Of a stretch of 64,000 bases of DNA, positions 37,232 to 49,374 are shown piece by piece (positions within the stretch are counted from its first letter, which is position 1; every line of letters starts with the position of its first letter). This DNA comes from Theobroma cacao (lineage: Eukaryota; Streptophyta; Magnoliopsida; Malvales; Malvaceae): the NCBI RefSeq assembly GCF_000208745.1, contig NC_030852.1, forward strand, positions 19,915,236 through 19,979,235, given 5' to 3'. The notes below the pieces were generated by a model, which was given only the letters and a program-made list of their open reading frames with translations, was not told the DNA's origin and did no database searches. The position numbers were made by a program, and so were the translations under genes.

Positions 37232-39600
37232 TGTTTTGCAAGTGAATTCAATTCCACTTTGATTGCGTCTTTCCAAATTGGCCAATCATTTATATGTCTA
37301 CATTCTTCAATAAATATAAATTCAAGATCCTCGTTTTTTTTTCATAATATTGAGCTCTATATTATATACAAAATATCGTCAACGTTTATTTACCGGTTTC
37401 ATCTTTTCCCATCATGACATAATTGATTGAGATCTTTTCATTTTCAATGATTTCAGGTACCTGAATTTCTTCTGAAATTTTTCTCAATTATGTCAAGAGT
37501 CTCTTCTAGAGTTTCTACTTCCTCTTTTTTACCATCTTAAATATTTGCTCCTTTTCTTTTTCAAGGATTTTATCTTTGGAACCGATTGGTTTCTACACTT
37601 TTGACGTGCCTTGTCCTACAGGGACATCAATGCTAATAGGAGCATTTGCAGCTGGTATATAAGATTTAGTTATTCCCTTTAGGTCAGTAAATACATCTGG
37701 CAACTAATTTACTATATTTGAAAAATAATTATCTTTTGAACTTCAAGTTCATATTGTTTTGTACGATGATCAAAACTAGATAATGATAATTTATTATAAG
37801 AATTTTTATTTTTAGCTAATTATTTTTTCTCCCCCTAATGTTGAAAAAATTGTTTCATCAATATGACAATTGACAAACTTTGTCATGAATGAATCTCTTA
37901 TTTATAATTCTAAATATTTAATTACAAATGGAGATTCGTATCCAACATATATTCCTAACCTCCTTTGAGGACCCATCTTTATGCATTGTAGTGGAATAAT
38001 TGAAACATATATTGCACATCCAAAAATTCTTAGATGGAAAATATTTGATTCCTAACCATAAACCAATTGTGTGGGGAGATAATTAATAACTCGTTTAGCT
38101 TGATGTATACAAATGCTGCTGCATCCAAAATGGCATGCCCTCAAGTAGACATTGGGAGTTTGAATTTCATAAGCTTGCAATCAATTGGAAGTGTTTAATA
38201 AATAATTCTGCTAGACCATTTTGTGTATAAACATAAGCGACAGGCTGTTCAATAGTTATTTCAACTAATATGCAATATTAAAGGCTTGAGATTTAAATCC
38301 ACCAGCATTATCAAGACAAATAATCTTGATTATTTAACTAGAAAAATGTGCTTGCAAACGAATGATTGCAAATGCCAAATTGCAAGCTGATAATAAGCAC
38401 AAATGTGACCATATAGTCGATGCATCGATTAAAACTGTAAAATATTTAAATGGTTCACATGGTGGATGTATGAATCCATATATAACCTTGAATATTATTC
38501 AAATACGTAGGGAATTCAATCCTAACTTTAGCTGGTGATAGCCTTATAATTTATTTACCTTCAGAGCAAGCAGCACTTAAAATTCATTAGATTGAAAAAT
38601 TTTCTAGTTTTTCAATGAATGAACATATAAATTTTCAATCTTTTTTTTTACATCATTATTGATCTGGGCTGGTTCAACTGGTCATGTCAAACCTTAAAAT
38701 CATTAGTAAACTTCTGGTTTACTATGAGTTTTAATTAATATTTGTATAGTTTAATTCCGAGAACAGAGCAAGTAATTTTTCTTTTCAACACACACTTTCT
38801 ACTTGAGATAATAGATGTCATATAAATGTATTAAGTGTCTTTTTCATTCGTTGTCTCAATATGATATCTATTCAAACAAATATCTTTAAAACTTAATAAA
38901 CTTCTTTGAGACTTAATAGAAAATAATACATCCTCTATTACTTTATTCTTCAAGGTAGTAAAATATTAGCTTTTCTGGAGCCTCTAATTAATCTTGTACT
39001 ACTAACTATTGAACTGACATTGCTTTTTTTTTTGTCAAGCAGGAAAAATATTAATTGTCTTTAAATATAGTGTGTGTTGTAACAATGTCTGCTAGACATA
39101 TATTTACATTATTGATCTTAGATTCAACAAGATCAATATCTATATTTTCTTCAATAAAATAAAATATATACAATAAGAAACTTGCAAGTTAACATAAAAG
39201 AATATTAAATATAGAATTAAAACACATAATAAGATCATATCATTTAAATATAATGAAAATATATTAAAGCATCTTACTAATGTAGTTATACTAAATATAC
39301 CAATTACTATTAAGTTTATTTTAGGATATTTCTATTACCAATCGAACGACCAATTCCTTTTTTAGGACAAGAAAATCAATAATAGATATTTTTATTACAA
39401 TCATGTAATCAATTCCTCTTTCAGGGTGGACAAATATCTTGATGTGCTATATCAACTTGGCCATGATTAAAATTTATCACAAGATGTTTTAATTTTCAGT
39501 GATGCTTGATAAAATTTAAGACGTACAACAGGTACGTGACCAATGATCTTTCATACCACATCAATAACAATACGTTTTCTATATTCATTTTATTTTTTTT
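37232..39600 (-). pseudogene. Copia integrase and RT start, multiply stopped
   Basis: Near 37232-37290 the frame reads ELNSLAKHEV, the RT N-terminal region. Between about 37800 and 38600 it reads VNYLPTQLVYG, HLRIFGCAIYVSI and IKIICLDNAGGFKSQAFN, which are integrase core and C-terminal motifs (usual form FLRVFGCAVYVPI and IRLDNAGEFTS). Further right only weak gag/protease traces remain. Stops are dense, so it is non-functional. Confidence 0.8.
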
Positions 39601-39705
39601 TATTTATCCACTTCTGGTGGGTTACAAGTATTCATCTACTTCTTGATGGGTTATCCACTTCTAGTGGGTTAGTGGGTTAAGGTATCCATCTACTTTTGGT
39701 GCATT
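39600..39705. repeat. Short tandem repeats of CCACTTCTAGTGGGTTA
   Basis: Irregular about 17-35-bp units (ATCCACTTCTGGTGGGTTA and variants) that resume at 42740-42900 on the other side of the nested solo LTR. They belong to the copia 5' region. Confidence 0.8.
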
Positions 39706-39710
39706 GAAAG

Positions 39711-42700
39711 TGTCATGACCTGGTACTCCCCTCGAGCTCGTGACAACCGCCTCGGTACCTCGATAGACACTCATTTCTCGAAATGCCAACCGGGACCCCG
39801 CAAGGCTTAATATCAGTATCTCATTTCCCCCGTGAGTAACCGTTGTCGAAAATCATGTTCTAGTAGATTTTAAGTTGTTTCCAACTCAAAACAAATAAAA
39901 TAATAATTTTCATCTCACAGGGGTATTTTAGTCATTTTTCTCTAAAAATTTCAAAACCGGCTAAAATGTAATATACGAGTACAAAATATATAATTCATAA
40001 TCAAAAGGTAGTTTTAAAGTCTAAAATCTTCATTTAAAACGAAATTTCAGTTGTTTGGGTATAATAAGAAAATAAAGAAATATTAAGTAAAATATTCTAT
40101 TTCATCATAAAACAATATTTTTAGAGTTATACATAAATAATTTTTGTAGCGTAAAAGTTAAATAAATTCATACATACTGTAATACAGTAAGCCAAAGTAT
40201 TTAATTTAATTTACAATAATAAGTGGGCCCCCGAATAAACAAAAGTAAAGAGGACTATAACCTACAGTTTGAAGAATGCAAACCCAACAGTAGTCCTCGA
40301 TGAGATCAGCTATCTACAGTCTAATCTGAGCTTGAAATGGAGGGAAAGGAGAGTGGTGAGATTTTATAATCCCAGTGAGTAAACAAACATCATTCAAAAG
40401 ATCTAAAGTCCGAGTAAAAGGAGACAATTAAAATATTTCATCTCAATATGTATTTCATAACATAAATATTCATTTCATTTAAATATTCAACATGACTTAT
40501 GAGTATTTTAAAAGCTTGGCTCTTACCAAAATCATTCTCGGGGATACCTTGGCCGAGGCATCTAATCGAGTCCTCCAAGGCTGTTAAAAAGTTCGTATAC
40601 ACGTAAATATATTTTTAGTTTAAAAAGAACACAGCCGTTCCTTGGCATTAGCAGAGTTCATCGTCATGAGGTGGTTCGGCGTGACGTGAACTCTAACCAT
40701 ACCTCAGAAGATACCCTATGCGCCTCTTCAACCGAGGTACATATATATATCTGAATTCTGTACCCCTTTAATAGGTTGGTCCACAGAACCCGCCCACTGT
40801 AGCAAGCTAAACCCACCATACAATAAAATTTTAACAGCATGACAAGGCTAATATGACACTACCCAACCTGCAAGGGTAAAATAAAATAATTCATACAATT
40901 CATAAAATACAGCCCAACCAGTAATGCCAACACAATAACAATATAACATAAGCCATCAATTTCCAATCATAAATTTGCAACATACTAGTGGTCTCCAATT
41001 ACTCTATTTTTCAAATCATTATTTTGTTTCAAGACAATTTATAAAGTCTTTTCATTTAAACACATTTTGTTTACAAAACATAAAAATTTACCATTTGAAC
41101 TCATTTTCATAAAATTCACCAAAACCGAATAAAAACATACTTTAGATAATTAAAATGATGGTAAGGTTACTCACAATGTTTAGAGTGGGGATTTTCGAAA
41201 TACTCAGACTACTGGTCCTCAGATACAATTCCCTTGCCTTTATCGGAGGACTCACCACCTTAACACAATACAAAATCGAGAAATTCACCACATTGGTACT
41301 AAATTGAAATTAAACTAATTTAGACTACTAATGCATGATATGGAATGCAAAAAGTCTAACTTTTTCCTAAACACCGTATTAACCTATTTCGGTCTTTTAC
41401 CCAATAAATTGAAATACGCATCCAATTTAGCTCCAATTGATCCCATTTCTTTTTCTAATGCTTCAAATCACNTCGGTCTTTTACCCGATAAATTGAAATA
41501 CGCATCCAATTTAGCTCCAATTGATCCCATTTCTTTTTCTAATGCTTCAAATCACCAATGTCCAGCCAAATAACTCAAAAATCAGCAAAGCCACATTCAT
41601 ATTCCTTCTTGGAAAAATTCGGCCAAAATGGTGCATCATTGTCACAATTTTTCCTACTTGATTTTCTTTCCATAATTCATTAATTTTCATATAAAAAACC
41701 ATGATTTCATAATCAAATAACCTAAAATAACATCACATTCTTCCTCACCATTGACTTGAAAATTCAGCTAAGGCTAGGTAATGAGAAAAATGAATGTTTT
41801 TCTACATATTTTGTTTACTAACATGCTAAACTAACACTAAACACTAACATATATCAAAGTCAAATCAATCCAACAATTTTTTCTCTCTAGACCCATATGA
41901 CCAGCCATGAAAACATGCAATTTAATCATGGAAAATAAGGAGAAATGCTTGGGAATAAGAAAACTCAAGCTTAATAGAAAAATCTTACCTTCTTCACTTA
42001 ATTTCCTTGAAAATTCATACTTTTTCTTTGATTTTCTCTCTCTAGGGTTTGGTTTTTATTTTCTCTCTCTTCTTGCTGGTTTGGCCGACCATGGGGTGGA
42101 AGATGGCCTGGTTTTTGTGCCTTTTAAAAAGGAAAATAATAAATTAATAAAGGCATGACACGTGGCATCATGTCATTGGCCCGTTTTTAATTTCTTAACT
42201 ATTAAGCTTTTTCTCTCCTTCATGTAAATTCTTTCAAATATCCATGATAATATTGGATAAAATCCATGTGCTGGACAAGTGTCGGGTGTGTAAAATTACA
42301 ATTTTGCCCATAAAGTGGTAAAATTACCATTTTACCCCTATGTTTTGAAAATACCGGGATTACAATTTTTTTTCACTTCTTAACCTCAAATCATACTCTA
42401 ATAAGTCAAATGGGGTCAAAAAAATCTTTTCTAAAAATTTTCATTTTGTCCTTAAGTGGCAAATAACCATTTTGCCCCTAGATAGTGAAAATTTTGGTTT
42501 GACTCCAAATTGATCCTCAAACTCTGAATTACCATTTTGAGTCATCCTTGGACTGTGACGCTCTTAATTTCATCTTAAATTCCTATTTGATCTAGTTCGA
42601 GGCTTAAATCAACTTTGTTGTTCCTTTAGGTACAATATCGACTTTTGTAAATTTTTCGGGACTCTCCTAGCATGCAAACATGCTATCCATCACATGTATG

Positions 42701-42734
42701 TCATGACAAGTATTTTTTAAGATTAGGCTTTACA
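39711..42734 (-). mobile_element. Solo LTR, TGTCACGACCCGG gypsy family (3,024 bp)
   Basis: Starts TGTCATGACCTGGTACTCCC, ends TTAGGCTTTACA, flanked by GAAAG at 39706-39710 and 42735-42739. It aligns with the complement of 34123-37226 (for example GAGATCAGCTATCTACAGTC in both). CpG sites at the start have become TpG (GTCACGACC to GTCATGACC), typical of methylated DNA decay. A duplication around an N lies at 41389-41555. Confidence 0.94.
41389..41555. repeat. 83-bp direct duplication around a single N
   Basis: 41389-41471 and 41473-41555 differ at one base and abut the N at 41472. As at 16282, this suggests two contig ends that overlap but were joined with an N. Confidence 0.87.
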
Positions 42735-42939
42735 GAAAGTATTCATCTATTTGTGGTAGGTTACAAGTATACATCCACTTTTGGTGGGTGATCCACCTAT
42801 GATGGGTTATCCACTTCTAGTGAATTATCTATTTTTTTTTAGTGAGTTAAGGCATCCATCAATTTTTTATGGTAAAATTATTTATCCACTTCTAGTGGTA
42901 AAATTATAATTAAAATAGTGATAGTGTAAATTATTATGG

Positions 42940-43240
42940 CCATCATAATTAAATGATGTTGCATTCACTTGAAAGAATGGATGGATTCATGATTATGACC
43001 ATAATTATTAAATGATGTCGCATTCACTTCAGGGAATGGACAGATTTATAATTTTTTTATTAGTAACTAGTTTGTTGCATTCACTTCAGGGAATGGACAG
43101 ATTTATAATTTTTTTTATTAGTAACTAGTTTGTCGCATTTACTTCAGGGAATGAACATTCATAATTTTTATTAGTAGCTCGTTTGTCACATTCACTTCAG
43201 AGAATGGACATTCATGGTTTTACATTAATAGCTATATAAT
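42940..43240. repeat. About 57-bp tandem repeat in copia 5' region
   Basis: Five copies of a unit beginning TCGCATTCACTTCAGGGAAT and ending in ATTAGTAACTAGTTTG. The middle two are almost identical; the outer ones are degenerate. Confidence 0.9.
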
Positions 43241-43461
43241 AGCAAATTCACTTTCCAATCAAAGTTTAAAATATATACTACATGATAGTAAAATTTATAT
43301 TAAGGTTGATTTTTAGGGAATGGAAATACTAAAAAGATATCAAGTCACTTACTTGATTTTTTAAAATCAAAAATCAAAAATCAAAACCCAATCATTGAAA
43401 TCCTTTTGAAGCTTAAAGATGATGAAAACATAATAATTCTAAAACTTGAGAAATCAGAGAA

Positions 43462-43473
43462 TCGTGCTGATAA
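43462..43473 (-). other. Primer binding site of copia element
   Basis: The complement reads TTATCAGCACGA, a primer-site sequence seen in one group of plant copia elements (from memory), two bases from the 5' LTR. Confidence 0.75.
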
Positions 43474-43475
43474 CG

Positions 43476-43759
43476 TGTTATAAAATAAATCTGAAAAGAA
43501 CAACTTTAAGAGAAATATAAAAGAAAGTATTTAGAGGGAAAGAAAGTAAGTAGAGGGAGTAAAAAGATCTTATTCAAGTATATATCTACAAATGAAGTGA
43601 AAGGGTCTATTTATAAACTAATAACCCCTTATCTAGATTGAATTTACAAAATGAAGATAACACTTAAGGATTAGACAGATTATAGCTTAATCCAATCTAA
43701 TTTACATCAAATCTAGATATAGATAATATAAATGGATATTCACAAAAATATTCATAACA
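43476..43759 (-). repeat. 5' LTR of copia element
   Basis: Starts TGTTATAAAATAAATCTG and ends TATTCATAACA, with perfect TGTTAT/ATAACA ends. It matches 32214-32499. Confidence 0.94.
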
Positions 43760-43764
43760 TTAAC

Positions 43765-44560
43765 ATAATTATAACACTTTTCTACTTTTTTTGGGTACAT
43801 GTGATATTGGGCTAAACTTTTCACCTATGTTATGACTAATGCTATTTGTTTCACAATTATTATAACATAGTTACATTAAATTTTAAGAAGAATAATTTCA
43901 ATTTAAGTTGACATTTGACCCATTTATGTTAAAAAACATCATGTTATGCTAGTTCTAACTTATTCTTACAATTATACCATAGAGTAATTTTTAAGGTAAT
44001 TATGTCACCTCTCACCTATTTTTTAACAGATATATATGTGCTTTTATCATTGTTCTTATACGTTTACGTTAAAATTTTAAAGATTAATTTCAATTTAAGG
44101 AGATATCTTACCACTTTATGTTAAACTATAGAATATCATCTTATATTTGTTTCTACTTTTCTTTGCAATGATTGTCACCATAAAAGGAATTTTTATTCAT
44201 TTAATTACCATAAAGACTAATTAAGGTAATTACAATATTTTTTAATCTATTTTACAACAATTTTTTTTTTAAAAAAAAACATAGGTTATGTTTTTTATTA
44301 TTAATTTTAGAAAATTACATTAAAATTTTAGGAAGATTAATTTCAATTTATGTTGACATCTTACTTGTTTATGTTAAATTAGTATCATGTTATACTTGTT
44401 TTTAATTTTTGATGATAATAATTGTCATAAAATAAATTTTAAAAGAAATTACAAAATATTATATGAAAGATATTATGTTCTTATTTTTCTCGCAAATTTA
44501 TGTTAAGATTTTAAGAAAATTAAATTCAATTTGCATTGATATATGTTATACTTGTTCTCT
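43765..44560. repeat. AT-rich degenerate tandem repeat, about 180-245 bp period
   Basis: The phrase (C/A)(A/G)TTAAAATTTTA.GAAGATTAATTTCAATTTA occurs near 43877, 44067, 44313 and 44492, each followed by ATGTTAAA...ATCATGTTATACTTG and a CATAAAATAAATTTTAAAGG-like segment. The copies are old and of unequal length. The array continues on the left of the copia element at 31925-32208. Confidence 0.75.
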
Positions 44561-45251
44561 CCTCCTTTAGGCTTCTAATAATTTCCATAAGTTAAAGTTC
44601 TAAAGTAATTACAACACTAAATACTTATTTTACAACCAATGTTATGTACATTTTATCTTAATTCTTAATTACCTACTTAGGTTAAGACGTTTGAAATATA
44701 ATTTAATTTTTCATTGACTTTTTCTTTAATTTACGTTAAGCTATAATCATGTATTTCAAGTAAGTTAAGGGGTATAAATTACAATAAACTCTTTTAAGAA
44801 AATAAAAATTTCTTCCAAATTAATCAACCCGAAATTAAAAATGTATTAATAATTAGATGACAACTTTGACTTCCACTGAAAACTCTTTTATATATATATA
44901 TATATATAAATTTCACTTTCATTGGAAAAACTAAGCTAAGACATAAACCAAATATCCACACGTCTTGAGTCTGACTAACTTTGTCTCTACCAAAGAGAAG
45001 GAAGAGAGCAAGAGCCCTTTACACCAACTTCTTTGCATTGTGTTAATGTTTTGTTTGTTTCCAAAGAAACAAGAAATAATAGTTAAAAATATTTTTAAGC
45101 TATTTAGATTTTATTCTCTTATTATGTTCAATCAAATCTTTAGATTTGTATTTTGAGTCAAACAAATCTTTATTATTAATAGTTGACTAACTATTATTCT
45201 ATACTACATAATGCTGATGTAATACACTGATATGTTGATGTAGCGTAATGA
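44561..45251. other. Intergenic AT-rich DNA
   Basis: No gene seen. It holds an (AT)n run at about 44890-44910 and a 63-codon open frame at 44965-45156 with no recognisable features. 45252-45259 (catgtcta) is the left target duplication of the hAT element. Confidence 0.6.
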
Positions 45252-45259
45252 CATGTCTA

Positions 45260-46189
45260 CAAAGGCGGCCTAATAAGTTCAAAGGTTTAAAGCAAAATAT
45301 TTAAATGAGGTTTTTTTATTGAAATTAGAAAAAAATTATTAAAATTTTATTCTTCTAGCCTTTAGAGATACAAAATTTTTAATTAAACTTTTATAATCAA
45401 GTTCTTCTAATATTTCTTTTTCAATTAATAATATAGCCAATCCATTTAATCTTTCTTAAGATATTATTGATCTTAAATAAGATTTTATTAATTTTAGTTT
45501 TAAAAAACTTATTTCTCCTGAAGCAACACTTACTGGAATTGTTAATATTATTCTAAAAGCAATATATGCATTCGGAAAAGAATCGAGTCTTTTTATATGA
45601 TTAAGTATGTCAATTGAACTGTTTTCTTCCTGTATAATTTCTTTTAAAATTTTTAACTCTGAAAATAAATCTAAACCATCAATATCAGAATAGTTATTAT
45701 ATTTTAAGGAACATTCAAGATTAAGACAATATTCTTTCAAACTATTATCTATAATGACTTCAACTTTTTACCAAAAAAATAATTGGTTTTATATATAGGA
45801 AAAAAATAGTTGTTGGAAATCATTAAATGAGTTAATTGAAAATAAGAGCAATAAGTGAGAAAAAATTAATTGTTGGAGATGATTAAATACATATAACCGT
45901 TAGTTGATTGGAAATAAGAGAATATAGTTGAGAATTAATAGCATTTTAAAAATAAGAAAGTGATAGAAAATTGAGATTTATTAGGCACATAATTAGAAAA
46001 ATGAGAAAATAAATAATTTTATTAATTATTTTTTACTTTTATATATATTTTTTAATTTTTATATATTTTTAATATAATTAATTATATTATAATTATTATA
46101 AAATTATAAATCTTTTCTAAATTTGGGGCCTCCTCAAATTGAGGGCCTAAAGCCCTTGCTTGGGTGGCTTCACCCAATGGCCGGCTCTG
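45260..46189 (-). mobile_element. Truncated hAT DNA transposon (930 bp)
   Basis: Exact 8-bp flanking duplication CATGTCTA at 45252-45259 and 46190-46197, the hAT hallmark. Ends are CAAAGGCGGCC on the left and, complemented, CAGAGCCGGCC on the right. It keeps only the C-terminal part of a transposase, so the rest of the gene has been deleted while both ends were preserved. The family looks like the Tip100/ZMYM-type hATs found widely in plants. Confidence 0.92.
45339..45761 (-). pseudogene. hAT transposase C-terminal dimerisation domain
   Basis: The minus strand reads SFPNAYIAFRIILTIPVSVA, then SGEISFLKLKLIKSYLRSII, the conserved hAT C-terminal dimerisation segment (usual form VASAERSFSKLKLIKSYLRS). 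A TAA at 45456-45458 stands where CAA of SQERLNGLA is expected. The frame then continues ERLNGLAILLIEKEILEELD to a natural stop at 45339. N-terminal zinc finger and catalytic residues are absent. It cannot catalyse transposition. Confidence 0.92.
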
Positions 46190-46197
46190 CATGTCTA

Positions 46198-47240
46198 TAT
46201 AATATTTTTCACCATTCATATTAGTGCTACATAAACATAAAATGACAATTGGTATTTTACTTAAAGTTAATTAATCGACTTTTAATCATAAAGATTTATT
46301 TGATATAAAATAAAAATATAAGAGTTTGATAAAACCTAATAAAAAATAAAATTTATTTAAAATTTTTTTAAATAATTGAAGAGTTTTTTCAAATATTATA
46401 TCAAGAAAAAATGACCTTATAATAAATATTACAAATCTGATGGTGCATGACTTTATTTTAAGGTAACCAAAAGTAAACTTGGAATAGAAAAGCCCTTACT
46501 TTTTGTGATTTACCAAACATTATACCTATTTCCTTTATTGAAAAAAAATAAGGCAGATAAGCAATGTTTGGCAACAGCTATCATCATCTCACAAGTCACA
46601 AACACAAGGTGGAAAATGGATTGAAGAGAAAGTAATTAAGGGAAAAAAAGAGAGCCAGAAAACATTTCTATAAGCTAAGGTTTGGGTACTTGGCAATGGC
46701 ACCACGTGATGGTGGCCTGGGAAGGGAATCCAAAACGTGTAAATGAGGATATGATTCAAGGCCCTTTTAACTAAAAATTGGGCGAAAAGCGGTAGGGACA
46801 GGGCGTGAAACGATTAACGAGGGTTACGCTAGGCAGTACAGCGCAAGGCATGTGACGAAGTTTGTTGGAGGAGTATGGGCAAAGGTCGCAAATTAGAGGC
46901 CTACAATCGCTGCCCTGCCCTGATGGCTGATTCCACTCGACTCTGGAAATATCAAAATCATGGCTCACAAATTTCCCCACTTAAAAAATTCATCCCACAT
47001 GTGAGTGCACGTATCTGACATCTGCTACATCCACAACCCAATCAAATCCAGTTTTTTTTTTCTTCCTTTTTTCCATCGCAACAACGATGCTCGTGCTTAT
47101 TTTCATTATACTCTTTCTGTCATAAATAATATTCTAATTTGATTTTTTTTGTCAATTTTTTATTTTTACCTTAAATATCTCAATCATTTGATCAAATTAA
47201 ATCTTAATAAATATGTTTGAACACTATTCTATTTAAAGTT
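46198..47240. other. Intergenic DNA with a locally GC-rich block
   Basis: Mostly AT-rich, but 46740-46970 is clearly richer in G and C than its surroundings and free of recognised repeats. A G-box (CACGTG) lies at 46703-46708. The 69-codon minus-strand frame at 46771-46980 has no homology I recognise and no splice or start support. The block may be a distal regulatory element, a gene relic or an undescribed transcript. Confidence 0.45.
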
Positions 47241-47249
47241 TTAGAAATG

Positions 47250-47430
47250 TACTTTTTTATAATTTTAATTAATACTCATAATTTTTTAAAAAATTTTAGC
47301 TAATGCTCATTTTTTAAAAAATTTTAATTAATGCTCATGTTCTTTGAATAATTTTGATTAATACGTATAATTTTATTATTTGCAATTAATGCTCATAATT
47401 TTTTTTTTAAAAGCATTAATGCTCATAATT
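47250..47430. repeat. Degenerate about 38-bp AT-rich tandem repeat
   Basis: Five or six copies of TTTTAATTAATGCTCATAAT followed by T- and A-runs, with varying spacing. Confidence 0.75.
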
Positions 47431-48160
47431 GATAAATAAAAACAATCAAACTTAAAAAAAAAATCAAACTTAATTACTAATTATGAGAGAAAAAAGATGA
47501 AATACTGTAATATAGGCAAAAGCGAACAAGCAAAATACTTTGAAGAAAGCAGATAACGATCCTACCCAGAACTCCTTAGAAAGAGAATATCTTCAAGAAA
47601 GATCGGCCTCTAATTTTTGTAATTGCTGAAAACTACTAGTACTATATTAATTTATTTGAGTAGTATATATTAATCAGTGGTAGTACTATATATACAAATA
47701 CAATGTATATCTTTTTGACTAGACGAAGGGATGGGCCCACGTGGCCGATAGCTGGACTCTTCTTGTTTATGTTTTAGCTAACAACAACCTCTTACCAAGC
47801 CCCACACAACTTGTGGCTCTCAATTTTCCTGCCCATTCCTGATTTCTTATCTTTTTCTTGTTCTTTTAATTATTAGTATCTTGGCAAGTGAAATTTCATA
47901 GTAGCAGTAGATTGCGTTTTCTTTTTCATAAAGAATTGGCCGACTCTGGCCAATGAGCCTCCTCAGTTGATTCCATGTAAGGGGTAGGCGGCTCTGCTTT
48001 CAGTACCACGTGTCACTTTCCATCTGGACCGTCAACTCAGTCGTGGACAAACCCTTGTTCTTTGGTTTTAGATAATCAACACCTCACCTCCACATCGTAC
48101 TAGTGTATAATTAATACACTTTTCCCCTTTCATCAATGACGCTTTAGTTCGACTTCTTTA
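47431..48160 (+). promoter_or_regulatory. Distal upstream region of the REVEILLE gene with G-boxes
   Basis: Two perfect G-boxes: GCCCACGTGGCC (core 47738-47743) and TACCACGTGTCAC (core 48007-48012). G-boxes bind bZIP and bHLH factors, including phytochrome-interacting factors, and are common upstream of light- and clock-regulated genes. Function here is inferred from sequence and distance (about 1.6-1.9 kb from the predicted promoter). Confidence 0.5.
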
Positions 48161-48760
48161 CAATCTTTTTTCTATTCAATTTTTTAATTTATTTTTTAAA
48201 ATAACATTTTCATTTCTGATACTGTTCAGTAGTAGATATTATGTATATTTTCATAATAAAATATTATTAAGCACACTCTCATTTGATATAATTTTATATT
48301 TTATTTTATTAAATAATATTATTTCATATAACTTTTTATNACATATTATTTTAACTAATATTAAGTTATATTATATTTAGGGTAATTTTCTAATTATATA
48401 ATTTAGCATTATTAATTAATTTAATATCTAATATCTAATAATTTAATAACATTATTAAAAATTAAATTATGTGCATCATTTAATATTATTTAAAATTATA
48501 TTAATTACTATTATTTTGTAATAAATTTAATTTAAATAATTATGTAATTTTTATTTAATAATAATTTTTAATATTAAATTATTTAATATGTTCCACACAC
48601 ACATAGATATATTTGACTTATAATATTATTTAAGTGATATTAATCTATAAGATAATTAAATAGTAATATTTAATATTACTATGTAATATTATGTAAATAT
48701 TGTTACTTAAATAGTATAGTCTTATTTATCAAATATATCATTAAATAGTCTATTGAGATA
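48161..48760. other. Very AT-rich spacer
   Basis: Long runs of ATTTAATATTA-type sequence, no gene, with an N at 48340 that lacks a flanking duplication. It may be a matrix-attachment-like or MITE-derived region; no borders were identified. Confidence 0.5.
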
Positions 48761-49365
48761 AACTAAAAAGGAGTTTAGAGAGATGAGATATATAGGAGTG
48801 GAAAGCTAGGTAGGCAAGATGATAAATTTGAGGCTAGGCTAGGCTAGGTCCCACCATTATCCTCACGAAGAAAATAAACAAAGACATGAGGCTGAAATTA
48901 TGCACCTACGACCACTGTTTGCACAGTGTGTTATTGTAGAGTCAACCGCCTGAGATCGCCGCCCACACTGTCTAGAAAGGGGTAATTAAAAAAGAAAAAA
49001 GAAAACCATTTGAAAATTTACTTGGACGGTATTGGTTGAAGATGGTACGCGTGGCGTTTACGGTAAAGAAGAGCTGATGTGGCAAAAAGCGCAGAGGAGA
49101 TGTGGTGGGGACCACCTCAGCTCATCAAAGCTCTTTATGTCACAAGCTGCACCACCACTTGGCCAGCCGTCTTTGTCTCTCCTTGTTTTTAGAGTTCACA
49201 GATATTTTTCGATTGTTTCTTCTGCTTTTTTCCTTTTATTTTTCTGTTCCGCTATTATCTCCACTCTCGAGCGAGGCACTGCGTCGGTTGCACGCTCTCT
49301 GATACTGTGACAGAGACGAAAGAAACAGGAGAGTGGGGCGAAGTGCGCGTGGGGAAAAAAGTCAC

Positions 49366-49374
49366 AAAATATCT
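49366..49374 (+). promoter_or_regulatory. Evening element
   Basis: Perfect AAAATATCT, the evening element bound by CCA1, LHY and REVEILLE-type single-MYB proteins. It lies about 270 bp upstream of the TATA box of a gene that itself encodes such a protein. A second core AATATCT is at 49413-49419. Binding is inferred from the motif. Confidence 0.65.

Larger units (their letters stand above)
32214..43759 (-). mobile_element. Complete but decayed Ty1/copia retrotransposon with two nested solo LTRs
   Basis: LTRs at 32214-32499 and 43476-43759 are about 285 bp and differ at roughly ten positions by eye. The element is flanked by TTAAC on both sides (32209-32213, 43760-43764), an exact 5-bp duplication. 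Removing the two nested solo LTRs leaves about 5.4 kb, a normal copia length. On the minus strand, integrase (about 37800-38600), RT (37270-37232 continuing at 34117-33400) and RNase H (about 33060-32700) are recognisable but full of stops. The primer site and short LTRs suggest an Ivana/Oryco-like lineage; that assignment is tentative. Confidence 0.92.

Noticed and set aside
46771..46980. 69-codon minus-strand frame with several cysteines
   Set aside because: No homology, splice or start context recognised; kept only as part of a GC-rich block of unknown role.
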